This document shows, piece after piece, positions 49,482-58,555 of a DNA stretch of 64,000 nt. Every line of letters begins with the position of its first letter. The stretch's first letter is position 1. The position numbers and the translations under genes are program-made. The DNA comes from Candidatus Woesearchaeota archaeon (GTDB taxonomy: Archaea > Nanobdellota > Nanobdellia > Woesearchaeales > JABGUJ01), in the NCBI GenBank assembly GCA_018646625.1, contig JABGUJ010000001.1, positions 131,534 through 195,533 on the forward strand, given 5' to 3'. The notes under the pieces are model-generated. The model saw only the letters and a list, made by a program, of their open reading frames with translations, was not told the DNA's origin and searched no databases.

Positions 49482-50056
49482 TTCAAAAAACTCCTTAAAC
49501 GCAAAGGCACAACCTTTTGAATCTTAATTTTTTGAGCATCAGTTAATTTAGTACACCCACCAATCTGACAAACTTTGGCTTTCACACCACAAAATCCTAA
49601 AATATCATTCTTAATCAATTTAACAGCACGATTACTCATAATTAACTTGTAGATCCATGATGCAGAACCCGTAGTCAAAAACACCAATGCCTTCTTACCT
49701 TTCAATAAACCAACAGGAATTTTGCCTCTAAACTTGAAAGCAAAACGTCCAACAAAAACTCTATCAATAAAACCTTTCAACACAGCAGGCATTGAACCCC
49801 ACCAAACAGGATAAATAAAAATCAATTTATCTGTAGCCAGAATCATTTTCTGAATCTCTTTGTTTCGTTTACTAACAGAATATCCGCCAGCAGTGTAATG
49901 CTCTTTCTCATGCAACAATGCATCGTACTTTTCAGCGTAGAGGTCAATAAGATCATATTTAATTTTATGAGACTTGAAATACTTCTTAACCTCACCCAAA
50001 ATAGTAGAACAATGCCCATTGGTTTTAGGATGTGCATAGATTACCAAAGGTTTCAT
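49478..50056 (-). CDS. Flavodoxin-fold NAD(P)H oxidoreductase (NQO1/KefF-like)
   Basis: A 192-residue flavodoxin_2-type enzyme. The N-terminal LVIYAHPKTNGHCS is the FMN/FAD phosphate loop, FIYPVWWGSMPAVLKGFIDRV the conserved isoalloxazine-binding helix, and TTGSASWIY the second flavin loop. Such enzymes reduce quinones by two electrons or act with K+ efflux systems. The ATG overlaps the transketolase stop by 4 nt, so it is co-expressed with the pentose-phosphate genes. A link through NADPH is attractive, but no oxidative-branch enzyme is in the window. Confidence 0.87.
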   Translation of the reverse strand: MKPLVIYAHPKTNGHCSTILGEVKKYFKSHKIKYDLIDLYAEKYDALLHEKEHYTAGGYSVSKRNKEIQKMILATDKLIFIYPVWWGSMPAVLKGFIDRVFVGRFAFKFRGKIPVGLLKGKKALVFLTTGSASWIYKLIMSNRAVKLIKNDILGFCGVKAKVCQIGGCTKLTDAQKIKIQKVVPLRLRSFLK

Positions 50057-51831
50057 CGCACTAACCTCTTTACTGCTCTAACAATAGCAGAAGAATCAAT
50101 GCCGAACATTTTCCTCAATTGCTCAGGTTTACCGGACCTAGGAATCTTCTTAACATAAAGATGTTCAATCTTACCAACAACAGACATAACAACAGAACCT
50201 ATGCCGCCAAAGTAATGATCTTCAACAACTACAACTCGACCTTTACACTCCTTAGCATTTTTGAGCAAAGCCTTACGATCAACCGGCTGCACAGAATATA
50301 AATCAATCACTCTAACATCAACACCTTTAGCCTTCAACAAATCATACGCGTTCAAAGCCTCGTGCAAAGTCTCGCCAGCACCAATCACTAAAACTTTATC
50401 TCGTTTACTTTTTCTCAAAACCTTCAAACCACCAATCGGAAACTTCTCATTATTAGGATACACCACCGGGGTCTTTCCTCGTGTGGTTCGCAAGTAAGAA
50501 ACTCCTTTATGCTTTCCTAATTCTTTAACTAAATGTTCCGTGGAAACAGCATCACTAGGATACAAAACTAAAGCACCAGGCACACTAAGAAACATAGATA
50601 AATCTTCTAAACCCATCTGAGAGGCACCATCTTCACCTATACTTACACCAGCATGGGAACCTACAAATTTAACATTTGCTTCAGAATAGGCAGCCATTCT
50701 AATAAAATCATGCGCCCTCGTCCAAAACGCTGCAAACGTCGCAACAAAAGGAACATAACCAACTTTACTCAAACCTAAAGACGCACCGGCCATATTTTGT
50801 TCAGCAATAAACGATTCAAAACTTCGTTTAGGAAAATTATCAAAGAACGCCTGAGTCATAGTAGAGTTTCTAACATCACCATCGACTGTAACAACAGTTT
50901 TATTGGCCTTACCTAACGCAACAAAAGCAGTTCCAAACGCTTGTCTTGTAGATACCATTTCACCAAGTTTATACTTATTACAAGAATAATTTTTGAAACT
51001 ATGCTTCACAGAATTACGACAAACTTTAGATTTCAACTTAACATTAGAACAATCTAACATCTCAACCGCTTTATCAAACACACCACCCTTAAACGGTTTA
51101 CCGTGCCAACCCAATTTATTTTCAACTAAAGACAACCCATGACCCTTAAAAGTTTTAGCCAAAATAGCCAAAGGTTTCTTACTTTTTCCTAATTTACTAA
51201 ACGCAGATTTCAACTTTTTAACATCATGCCCATCAACAACAAGTGTCCGCCAACCAAACGCCTTAAACTTTGCTTCATAAGCTTTCAAATCATGACCATG
51301 CATAGTTTGTTGAGACTGTCCAAGTCTATTAACATCAACAACAGCACAAAGATTATTCAAAGAATAATAAGATGCACAATTAGCGGCCTCCCATACGGAA
51401 CCTTCTGCACACTCTCCATCGCCTAACAAAACAAACACTCTTCCTTTATTCTTGCTCAGTCTTTGCCCTAAAGCCATACCAACTCCCGCACTCAATCCTT
51501 GACCAAGGCTACCAGTAGCAACTTTAATCAAAGGAACTTCAGGCGTAGGATGTCCCTCTAAAGAACTATCAATCTTACGCAAAGTCTTCAACTTACTCAA
51601 AGGAATTAACCCTGCTTCAGCATATGCTGCCCAAAGTATAGGTGCTGCATGACCTTTCGATAAAATAAACTCATCTTTATTCTTTAACTCTGAAAAAAAC
51701 AATACGCTCATCACTTCAGCACAAGACATACAAGATGTCGGATGACCAGATCCTGCAACAGTTGTCTCTTTAATAGAATGTAACCTTAACTTATCAGCCA
51801 TTAATTTTAATTTATCAACCAACCTAATCAC
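50053..51831 (-). CDS. tkt: Transketolase, fused full-length
   Basis: Transfers two-carbon ketol groups in the non-oxidative pentose phosphate pathway using thiamine diphosphate. At 592 residues it joins both halves that many archaea encode as separate subunits. The ThDP motif is GDGECAEGSVWEAANCAS then VVDVNRLGQ, the N-terminal GSGHPTSCMS and the C-terminal half FIAEQNMAGASLG and SHAGVSIGEDGASQM are present. An alternative start 11 codons in cannot be excluded. It overlaps rpe by 8 nt and the oxidoreductase gene by 4 nt. Confidence 0.95.
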   Translation of the reverse strand: MIRLVDKLKLMADKLRLHSIKETTVAGSGHPTSCMSCAEVMSVLFFSELKNKDEFILSKGHAAPILWAAYAEAGLIPLSKLKTLRKIDSSLEGHPTPEVPLIKVATGSLGQGLSAGVGMALGQRLSKNKGRVFVLLGDGECAEGSVWEAANCASYYSLNNLCAVVDVNRLGQSQQTMHGHDLKAYEAKFKAFGWRTLVVDGHDVKKLKSAFSKLGKSKKPLAILAKTFKGHGLSLVENKLGWHGKPFKGGVFDKAVEMLDCSNVKLKSKVCRNSVKHSFKNYSCNKYKLGEMVSTRQAFGTAFVALGKANKTVVTVDGDVRNSTMTQAFFDNFPKRSFESFIAEQNMAGASLGLSKVGYVPFVATFAAFWTRAHDFIRMAAYSEANVKFVGSHAGVSIGEDGASQMGLEDLSMFLSVPGALVLYPSDAVSTEHLVKELGKHKGVSYLRTTRGKTPVVYPNNEKFPIGGLKVLRKSKRDKVLVIGAGETLHEALNAYDLLKAKGVDVRVIDLYSVQPVDRKALLKNAKECKGRVVVVEDHYFGGIGSVVMSVVGKIEHLYVKKIPRSGKPEQLRKMFGIDSSAIVRAVKRLVR

Positions 51832-52456
51832 CTACCGCGTTCATCAAATCACAAACCGCCTTACCAACATCGTCAGACATCATAATATAAGATCCAGAAG
51901 CTAAAAAGTTTGCTCCAGCATCAGAAACAAGCTTAACCGTATCAAGACTTACTCCCCCATCCACTTCAATATCCAATTCAGGATGCTCTTTTCGCAATTT
52001 TTTAACCCTATCAACTTGATCAATCAGAAACTTACCACCATAAAATCCAATCTGTACTGTCATCAACAACACTTGATCAATCTTATCAAAATAAGGCTCC
52101 AAAACATCTAACGAAGAAGTAACCTTCAATGCCAAACCAACTTTCTTACCTTTACTCTTAACAAACTCAATCACTCCATCTAAATCATCTCTACTTTCAA
52201 CATGAATTAGAAACGTATCAACTTCATCAATATGCTTTTTAATCCACTCTAAAGGATGATCCATCATCAAATGTGCTTCAAACCTACATTCAACATCAGG
52301 CAAACTAAAATCAAAGTCTAAAGACTTATTCGGAGCAAAAGTTCCATCCATAACATCAAGTTGTATCCAATCCACGCAATCTTTCACTTTGTAGATAGCA
52401 TCCAGTAATTTTTCAGGAGACTTTGCAATAACTGTTGGAACAATTCTTCTCATCAT
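51824..52456 (-). CDS. rpe: Ribulose-phosphate 3-epimerase
   Basis: Interconverts ribulose 5-phosphate and xylulose 5-phosphate. A 210-residue TIM barrel with LDVMDGTFAPN (metal Asp and catalytic base), AHLMMDHPLEW, FLIHVES and EVDGGV (second Asp). The MTVQIGFYGGKF segment differs slightly from the usual MTVNPGFGGQ, so activity on another 6-carbon ketose is conceivable. ATGA-type overlap with rpiB upstream. Confidence 0.93.
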   Translation of the reverse strand: MMRRIVPTVIAKSPEKLLDAIYKVKDCVDWIQLDVMDGTFAPNKSLDFDFSLPDVECRFEAHLMMDHPLEWIKKHIDEVDTFLIHVESRDDLDGVIEFVKSKGKKVGLALKVTSSLDVLEPYFDKIDQVLLMTVQIGFYGGKFLIDQVDRVKKLRKEHPELDIEVDGGVSLDTVKLVSDAGANFLASGSYIMMSDDVGKAVCDLMNAVGD

Positions 52457-52899
52457 TTTCGTTCTAACTTCTTCAATTCAGAAACTCGTCTTTTATGTCT
52501 GGCCAAACCACTAAACTTACTCTTCAACCAAACTGAAACAATATCGCGTGCTTTATCATGTGGAAAGAACCTCCCTCTCAAACAAAGCACATTAGCATCA
52601 TTATCATGTCTTGACATTTTTGCAGAAAATTTATCATAACAAACTACTGCTCTAACCCCTTTAAACTTGTTTGCAGCAATAGCCATTCCCGTACCAGAAC
52701 CACAAATCAACACACCTTTCAACAATTTATCTCTGGCAACCTTTTTAGAAACTTTCTCAGCATAAACAGGATAATCATCTTTATCATTTTTAGAAAATGC
52801 ACCAACATCTTCATACTTGATCTTAGCCTTATCAAAATAACTCTTTAATCTCTCTTTAAGAGCATACCCTGCATGATCAGAACCAATAATCACCTTCAT
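52453..52899 (-). CDS. rpiB: Ribose-5-phosphate isomerase B
   Basis: Interconverts ribose 5-phosphate and ribulose 5-phosphate. A 148-residue RpiB/LacAB-family enzyme with IGSDHAGYALKE at the N-terminus, LICGSGTGMAIAANK (catalytic Cys and phosphate-binding loop) and SRHDNDANVLCLRGR. Archaea usually carry RpiA, so the bacterial-type RpiB is notable. First of a tightly overlapping operon rpiB-rpe-tkt-oxidoreductase-merT-like. No transaldolase occurs in the window. Confidence 0.94.
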   Translation of the reverse strand: MKVIIGSDHAGYALKERLKSYFDKAKIKYEDVGAFSKNDKDDYPVYAEKVSKKVARDKLLKGVLICGSGTGMAIAANKFKGVRAVVCYDKFSAKMSRHDNDANVLCLRGRFFPHDKARDIVSVWLKSKFSGLARHKRRVSELKKLERK

Positions 52900-52963
52900 A
52901 CTACTATAAACACCTCAGCCATTTATAAAAAAATCTATTATAATAAATAAAAAAAGAAAGAAC

Positions 52964-53383
52964 TTAGAAAAACTCTTTCTTCAAGATTGCCTTCTCCAAG
53001 CACCATACTTTTGCCCCGTATGCTAAAATAACCAGCAAAGCCACAAAGTAAACTAGAGAAAGTTCTCCGCCGTTCGACATCGGATTCCAACCTTTTGGTA
53101 CATGTGCTAGAAACCAAGCTCCAAACATTACGATTGCATTTCCTAATGCAGCCAGTCTAGTAAACAAACCAAACAGAATTGCCAATCCGCCGACCAACTC
53201 AACTAATGCAACTAAAGAAGCGACCCAAAGAGGAAATCCAAACATACCAGCAAATCCGCCAATGTTCATTTCACCAATTAAACCAAACTTTCCTGCTCCA
53301 TGCATAAAGAGCAACAAACCTAGGACTACTCTAAATGCTAAATAGAAGTAATCGCCATTTTTTTTGAAAAATTTATCAAACAT
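52964..53383 (-). CDS. DoxX-family membrane protein
   Basis: A 139-residue protein with four helices: YLAFRVVLGLLLFMHGAGKFG (N-terminal DoxX block), then PLWVASLVALVELVGGLAILFG, LGNAIVMFGAWFLAH and a final helix before a charged tail. DoxX proteins accompany thiol- and quinone-related redox enzymes. GGAGG precedes the ATG, with a TATA-like GATTTATATATC upstream, and between them the small palindrome TAAC-TATT-GTTA (53405-53416). It is monocistronic here but next to the flavin-oxidoreductase operon. Confidence 0.9.
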   Translation of the reverse strand: MFDKFFKKNGDYFYLAFRVVLGLLLFMHGAGKFGLIGEMNIGGFAGMFGFPLWVASLVALVELVGGLAILFGLFTRLAALGNAIVMFGAWFLAHVPKGWNPMSNGGELSLVYFVALLVILAYGAKVWCLEKAILKKEFF

Positions 53384-53467
53384 ACCTTAACACCTCCGAT
53401 AAGATAACTATTGTTAATATAACCATCAAAGATATATAAATTTATCCTTTAATCACCTGAGAAATAG

Positions 53468-54598
53468 CTAATTCAACCATTCAAGCTCTACAATCATATG
53501 ATCCTGAGTGGGATATTCTTGCACTAACGCACATTTGAATATTAATTCTTTACTTATCTCTTCCAAAACCCATGGAGCCACTAAAATTCTTAATCTATCT
53601 TTGTCAACTTCCATCAACTCAGAAGGAACCTCAAATCGACTCATAATTTTTCTGCGCAATCGACCTAAATCACTTAACACTTCTTTCTGATCTGCTTTTA
53701 CTAGCCGTTTTTCATAATCAAACCCAGGCATCAACTCATCTAAATACACCACACCGCGCAACAAAGTACCATCTTCTTGCACAACATCGTATTTCTTTGC
53801 AACACCCTTCGCTCTTAATTGTATTCTTTTAGAAAGCTGAACTTTATCCTTCAACTTACAAGTACAATAATGTACTCTGAATTTTTTCTTTAAACAATAC
53901 TTCAACAGCCTTTTAGCTAGCTTCTCACTATCTTTAACTGCATACGAAATTGAATCTTTAGGCATAAAACCTTTATCAACCAATTTGTTAGCATTACTAT
54001 CTGCAATCTCTAACTCATTCAAATTAAGAAACTTGATCTTACCATCTAAATAATCAATCAATTTTTTTGTCTCTTTTTCCCAACCAGGAACCACAGGAAT
54101 CTCAACGCCGACATCCCATTTAAACTTCTTAGCCAATTCCAATCTACTCCAATGTTTATTGTCCATAACATCAGGATGAAACCGAATCTCATCTAATCCA
54201 GCAGAATGCAACTTCTTCAAACTCTTCTCGTTAACTAACAATAACGGAGTATACAAATGAACATGAAACTTATCTCCAAACCTTTTCTTCAACTGCTTGA
54301 TCCAACTACAAGTTCTACTCAACTTAACTAAAGGATCGCCTCCAGTGATTCCAACACCTTTAGAACCACACAACTCAATTTCTTTAAACAAATCCTTGAT
54401 AGAAGATACTTCCCACTCATTCGCATAAGTAACATCTTTCTGATTCTTTTTATCAGAAATAGGACAATAAAAACAGTTCATACCGCAGATTCCTGTGATG
54501 AACAACACAGTCTTTCTTCCTTGCACACACTGTTTACATCCTTTAGGCAACCCACCTATTTTCAAAGAATAATATTCCGTTTTATTGATACATTTCAT
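53468..54598 (-). CDS. Radical SAM protein (COG2108-like)
   Basis: A 376-residue radical SAM enzyme. The cluster motif is GICGMNCFYCPIS (CxxxCxxC), preceded by a CxxC pair in LPKGCKQCVQG that may bind zinc or another iron-sulfur cluster. GVGITGGDPL matches the SAM-binding GGE-like motif. The C-terminal third has CLKKKFRVHYCTCKLKD, giving more cysteines. The family is widespread in archaea with unknown substrates. GGTGAG lies before the ATG at 54598, favouring it over an in-frame ATG at 54616. Confidence 0.87.
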   Translation of the reverse strand: MKCINKTEYYSLKIGGLPKGCKQCVQGRKTVLFITGICGMNCFYCPISDKKNQKDVTYANEWEVSSIKDLFKEIELCGSKGVGITGGDPLVKLSRTCSWIKQLKKRFGDKFHVHLYTPLLLVNEKSLKKLHSAGLDEIRFHPDVMDNKHWSRLELAKKFKWDVGVEIPVVPGWEKETKKLIDYLDGKIKFLNLNELEIADSNANKLVDKGFMPKDSISYAVKDSEKLAKRLLKYCLKKKFRVHYCTCKLKDKVQLSKRIQLRAKGVAKKYDVVQEDGTLLRGVVYLDELMPGFDYEKRLVKADQKEVLSDLGRLRRKIMSRFEVPSELMEVDKDRLRILVAPWVLEEISKELIFKCALVQEYPTQDHMIVELEWLN

Positions 54599-54649
54599 TC
54601 TACTCACCAAATACAAGTTCTAGAATATAAAATAGCATGGAAAAATCAC

Positions 54650-55837
54650 TTAGAATATTTCATTAACCAACTCTTCATTACTCTTTCTCTTAGTAACCAA
54701 TTCATCCACACCATCATCCAATACAACTTCGGAAGGCATAGGTCTAAGATTATACACGCCACCCATAGAATAACAATAAGCCCCCGCATCATGAATACAA
54801 AGAAAGTCTCCTTCACTAATCTCAGAAATTTCTCTGCGAGATGCAAAATAATCACCAGTTTCACAAATATTACCTGCCACGTCATACCGCTTGGATGAAC
54901 CACCAAGATTTGACAAGTTAGTTATCTCATGATGAGCTTCATAAAACATAGGTCGTATCAACTGAGGAAAGCCAGAATCGGTACCAACAATCACCTTACC
55001 ACAATTTTCCTTTATGGTCGTTGCCCGTACCAATAAACAACCACACTCCGCAGCCAAATACCTCCCCGGTTCAAAAAAAATCTCTAACTGAGAATACTTT
55101 TCACGAACAGCACTAAACAATTCATTAACTTCTTTACCAAACTCAGAATAATTAGGAGGCTCTTCATCATGATAATAAGAGATCTTAAACCCACCACCAA
55201 AATCAACAAACCTCAAGTCTGGAAAATTTTCAGGAGACACGATAGCCAATATATTTCTCATTCCTCCGACCATATCAACCGTCTCAGGAATACCAGAACC
55301 AGTATGCTCATGTATACCAACAACTATTAAACCAAACTCAGAAACAACCGCTTTAGCCTTTTCTAAATCTTCTAAAACAATACCAAACTTAGTATCCTTA
55401 CCACCAGTTCGAACTTTACGGTGATGCCCCGCAACAATATCAGGATTAAAACGTAAACAAACCTCACTACCAGGATACAACTGTCCAAATCGTCTCAGCT
55501 CAGACAAAGAACCTATATTAAACAAAACATTACGTTTCTTAACTTCGCGCATTTCATCATCCGTCACCATATTTGCAGTAAACAAAATCTGATCTGCACT
55601 AAAACCAATTTTAAGTGCCAATAAAACCTCTGCAACAGATACTGCATCAATACTAGCCCCCTCATCCAACAAACATTTTAGAATACGAGGATTATAATTA
55701 GCTTTCATAGCATAAAAAAATTTAGCACCCGGCACCCATGTTTTTAAGTTTCTATACCGTTCTCTAACAACATCCAAATCATAAACATACAACGGAGTTC
55801 CATACTTCCGAGCCAACTCAATCTTTTCAACAGTCAT
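54650..55837 (-). CDS. lysA: PLP-dependent decarboxylase, fold type III (LysA-like)
   Basis: Probably converts meso-diaminopimelate to lysine. The 395-residue product has the PLP Lys45 in FYAMKANYNP, FFEPGRYL (PLP-phosphate Gly region), GNICETGDYF (dimer-active-site Cys, typical of DAP decarboxylase) and GAYCYSMGG. The glycine loop reads GIHEHTGSGIP where LysA usually has GLHxHIGS, so substrate choice could differ (ornithine or another diamine acid). It follows an aspartokinase by a 4-nt overlap. The intermediate enzymes of the DAP route are not in the window. Confidence 0.85.
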   Translation of the reverse strand: MTVEKIELARKYGTPLYVYDLDVVRERYRNLKTWVPGAKFFYAMKANYNPRILKCLLDEGASIDAVSVAEVLLALKIGFSADQILFTANMVTDDEMREVKKRNVLFNIGSLSELRRFGQLYPGSEVCLRFNPDIVAGHHRKVRTGGKDTKFGIVLEDLEKAKAVVSEFGLIVVGIHEHTGSGIPETVDMVGGMRNILAIVSPENFPDLRFVDFGGGFKISYYHDEEPPNYSEFGKEVNELFSAVREKYSQLEIFFEPGRYLAAECGCLLVRATTIKENCGKVIVGTDSGFPQLIRPMFYEAHHEITNLSNLGGSSKRYDVAGNICETGDYFASRREISEISEGDFLCIHDAGAYCYSMGGVYNLRPMPSEVVLDDGVDELVTKRKSNEELVNEIF

Positions 55838-56625
55838 TTTAGAATAAGTGTACCCCCATCACATCTTCCAGGTAAAGTTATTCTAATATCGCCACGAAAA
55901 TCATAAACTCTAGAATCTAAAACTTTTTCATCAGATCTGGCTCTTGCTTCATCTCTAGTCATAGTTTCAAGAATTCCATCAGCCGCAGTTCCAGGAGTTC
56001 TCCAAAAACCTCCAGCATCTTTACCTTTCCAATAAACTATCTCAGGCAAACCATAAACTTGAGCAATCTGTACCAAAGTTAAATCAGAAGATCCTCTTCC
56101 AGTACACATAACTTCGCCATCACTATTACGCACACCAAAACCTGGAACCACAACAACTTGTGAGTCATAAGCAACCGAATGAGATGCAATAAGATCTGGA
56201 GTCGCATATAAATATTGGCCATTATTCAAACCCACTAAAGGATAGTTTGGACCATGCTCCATAGTTGCCACAGATACACCCAAGGATTCCAGTTCCGAGG
56301 CAATATTTCTTACAGAATTTCCTTCGGGTGTAACAAGCCTTGAAGCAACATCAGTAGTATTAAACTCACCATCATACGGTGTAGGATTACCTCTTAAAGC
56401 ATTATCAAGTTCAGCCCTCAACACATCAGAATCAGCTTTTAAACGTTTGGCAAAATCAGCAGCAATACTATCTATCGTACGGTCCGTTTCTCCTTCCAAA
56501 GCGGAGACCACAAAAAAAATCCGTTCATAGCTTTCGGTTAATAAAGCAAGCATACCTGCAACTTCAGAATAGCACGCCTCATCACGAAATACTGAACTTC
56601 CTGCCTTTATACCAATCGATCTCAT
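55834..56625 (-). CDS. Aspartokinase-like amino acid kinase without ACT domain
   Basis: A 263-residue amino-acid-kinase fold. The N-terminal IGIKAGSSVF corresponds to the aspartokinase V-x-KFGGTSV loop but with changes, and VVVPGFGVRNSDGEV with CTGRGSSDLTLVQIA matches its GF-x-G-x-x-x-G-x-x-T-x-GRGGSD block. The 180 extra residues of ordinary aspartokinases, with two ACT domains, are missing. It heads an operon with the LysA-like gene, so it probably phosphorylates Asp or an analogue for a lysine-related route. The divergent gene encodes a lone ACT-like domain. Confidence 0.8.
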   Translation of the reverse strand: MRSIGIKAGSSVFRDEACYSEVAGMLALLTESYERIFFVVSALEGETDRTIDSIAADFAKRLKADSDVLRAELDNALRGNPTPYDGEFNTTDVASRLVTPEGNSVRNIASELESLGVSVATMEHGPNYPLVGLNNGQYLYATPDLIASHSVAYDSQVVVVPGFGVRNSDGEVMCTGRGSSDLTLVQIAQVYGLPEIVYWKGKDAGGFWRTPGTAADGILETMTRDEARARSDEKVLDSRVYDFRGDIRITLPGRCDGGTLILK

Positions 56626-56677
56626 CCGAAAGATCTACGGGAGCTAATACTTTAACATGATGTTATTATTATAACAA

Positions 56678-56690
56678 AAAAGTTTAAATA
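56678..56690 (+). promoter_or_regulatory. TATA box of the ACT-domain gene
   Basis: AAAAGTTTAAATA lies 22-34 nt before the ATG at 56712, the classic distance for a leaderless archaeal transcript. It argues against an in-frame GTG at 56691, which would sit between the TATA box and the transcription start. The 65-nt divergent gap also serves the aspartokinase operon. Confidence 0.6.
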
Positions 56691-56711
56691 GTGTTATCAC
56701 ATCCAAAATCC

Positions 56712-57371
56712 ATGGTAAACGTATCAACAATAGTACGACAGATCTTAGAAAAGCGACCGATAATACAGGCAGCATTAATTCAAAACATAATCAACTATGC
56801 AAACCTTGCAGAAAATCTCAAACCAAGCATAGAGAAAAATCTGGGAGAAGAAGTAAAAGAAACCGCAATCATAATGGCCTTAAGGCGTTATCAAGAAAAA
56901 TTATCTCAAAAAGAACACATAGATCCTAAATTCGAATTCTATTCAGAAATAATTTTAAAAAGCGGACTTTGTGATGTTGCATTTGTAAAGTCGCCATCAC
57001 TTCTAAAATCATTAAGAAAAATATACGAACTAGTTGACTTTGATAAAGGCGATACTTTAAACATAATACAAGGAAATTATGAAATCAACATAGTAATGAG
57101 TGAGAAATATCTAAAAGACACACTAGATCTTCTTTCTGATGAGAAAAAGTTAAATGTCGATAAGAATTTAGTCTCATTAGCGATGGGTTTCTCAAAAGAT
57201 TTCTTCTACACACCAGGAATATTAGCAAAAGCCACAAGAAAACTACATTGGCACAACATAAACGTTTATGAAAACATCTCCACACTAACAGAATTAATAT
57301 TTATAGTAAACAAAAAAGATGCCACAAGAGCATACAACGCTTTAATGGAAATCGTCGACTGTAACGATTAA
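56712..57371 (+). CDS. Stand-alone ACT-domain protein with helical N-terminus
   Basis: A 219-residue protein. The N-terminal 70 residues are helical with an HTH-like look (VRQILEKRPIIQAALIQNII). The C-terminal segment FYTPGILAKATRKLHWHNIN, then VYENISTLTELIFIVNKKDATRAYNAL is close to the ACT repeat of aspartokinases. Related archaeal proteins combine such an N-terminal region with an ACT-like domain. Divergently adjacent to an ACT-less aspartokinase, it could act as the missing regulatory subunit or as a transcription factor sensing lysine. Ends in a 4-nt overlap with the MFS gene. Confidence 0.8.
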   Translation: MVNVSTIVRQILEKRPIIQAALIQNIINYANLAENLKPSIEKNLGEEVKETAIIMALRRYQEKLSQKEHIDPKFEFYSEIILKSGLCDVAFVKSPSLLKSLRKIYELVDFDKGDTLNIIQGNYEINIVMSEKYLKDTLDLLSDEKKLNVDKNLVSLAMGFSKDFFYTPGILAKATRKLHWHNINVYENISTLTELIFIVNKKDATRAYNALMEIVDCND

Positions 57372-58555
57372 TGTTTATACTTACCAATACCATAATAGAG
57401 AACTATCGCAGGAATTAAGAAAGCCCCAACCAAAGCCATCGCATACTTAGGTCCAACTAAATCTGCAACATACCCGATAAACAACATCGCAATTGCTGCA
57501 CCCAAAGTTCCCGCCATCGATTTAAACGAGCCAATAGTCGCCCTCATCTTTTCCGGCAAAAATTTCTGAAACAAAGGACGTTCAACAGGACTAATAAATT
57601 GCATGGCAAGAAACATTACCGAAACTACAGCCATAGCCAAAAACATAGAATCCACAAATATAACTGAAAGTAAAACTAAAAAAACCACAAACGCAATCAA
57701 AGAGAGATAACAACTTCGTCTCTTAAACTGTTTTGCCAAATGAGCAGAAAGATAAGGTATCAACACCGCCAAGAAAGCCATGCCAGTTAACAAATAACCT
57801 AAATAGCTTAATGGCACATTTAATTCTATAAGATAAGGTTGCCACAACAAACCAGTCCCTCCAAAAAAGAACGACATAAAAACAGATGCAAAAACCAACC
57901 TAAAGACGACAGGGTGTTTTGAACCATAATTGAATGATTTCTTTGTTTGTTGCATCAACGAAGAAAAAGACTTATCGGTCGGCACTTTGTGAGTCTCAAC
58001 AGCAAAAAGCAGAATAAATGCAGAGATAAAAACTAGAATACCTTGAAAGAGCCAAAGATACTCCATGCCAATTGTAGAAACAGTAATCGCAGCCAAAACT
58101 GGACCAACGGCCACACCCAACGCCCCAATACTTGGCAATCTCGCATAACATATATCTATCAATCGCGATCTCTTAGCACACTTCAGATTAGAAACTATCC
58201 ACGCCTCATCCGCACCAGTTTGTAAAGTATGCGCCACACCCCAAAGAATAAAAACAACTAACAGAAGATAAAAATTAGTAATAAACGCAATAGATATTAA
58301 AGCAATGGCAGAAATAATATGACTCAGAATAACAGATACTCTTCGCCCAAACACATCCGCAACAGCTCCTGTTGGAATGTCAAACAAAACACTAGTGATG
58401 TAAGACATCGATAACAACAAGGAAACTTGAAAATAGCTCAGACCCAAACCCTTAAGATAAATAACAGCATAAGCAGCAATGAATCCAAAACTATAGAAAA
58501 ACTTAGACAAATAAAAAGGCCAAAGCAACTTCAACTCATTTTTCTCAAATTTCAT
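57368..58555 (-). CDS. MFS transporter
   Basis: A 395-residue, 12-helix major-facilitator protein. The loop after helix 2 is TGAVADVFGRRVS. Helix 4 has ILWGVAHTLQTGADEAW, close to FGISLAFESGTDSAF in the MFS protein at 40855-42039, so the two belong to the same subgroup. Substrate unclear; the subgroup includes exporters of drugs and metabolites. The start overlaps the tatD stop by 4 nt, making it the last gene of a four-gene operon. Confidence 0.88.
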   Translation of the reverse strand: MKFEKNELKLLWPFYLSKFFYSFGFIAAYAVIYLKGLGLSYFQVSLLLSMSYITSVLFDIPTGAVADVFGRRVSVILSHIISAIALISIAFITNFYLLLVVFILWGVAHTLQTGADEAWIVSNLKCAKRSRLIDICYARLPSIGALGVAVGPVLAAITVSTIGMEYLWLFQGILVFISAFILLFAVETHKVPTDKSFSSLMQQTKKSFNYGSKHPVVFRLVFASVFMSFFFGGTGLLWQPYLIELNVPLSYLGYLLTGMAFLAVLIPYLSAHLAKQFKRRSCYLSLIAFVVFLVLLSVIFVDSMFLAMAVVSVMFLAMQFISPVERPLFQKFLPEKMRATIGSFKSMAGTLGAAIAMLFIGYVADLVGPKYAMALVGAFLIPAIVLYYGIGKYKH

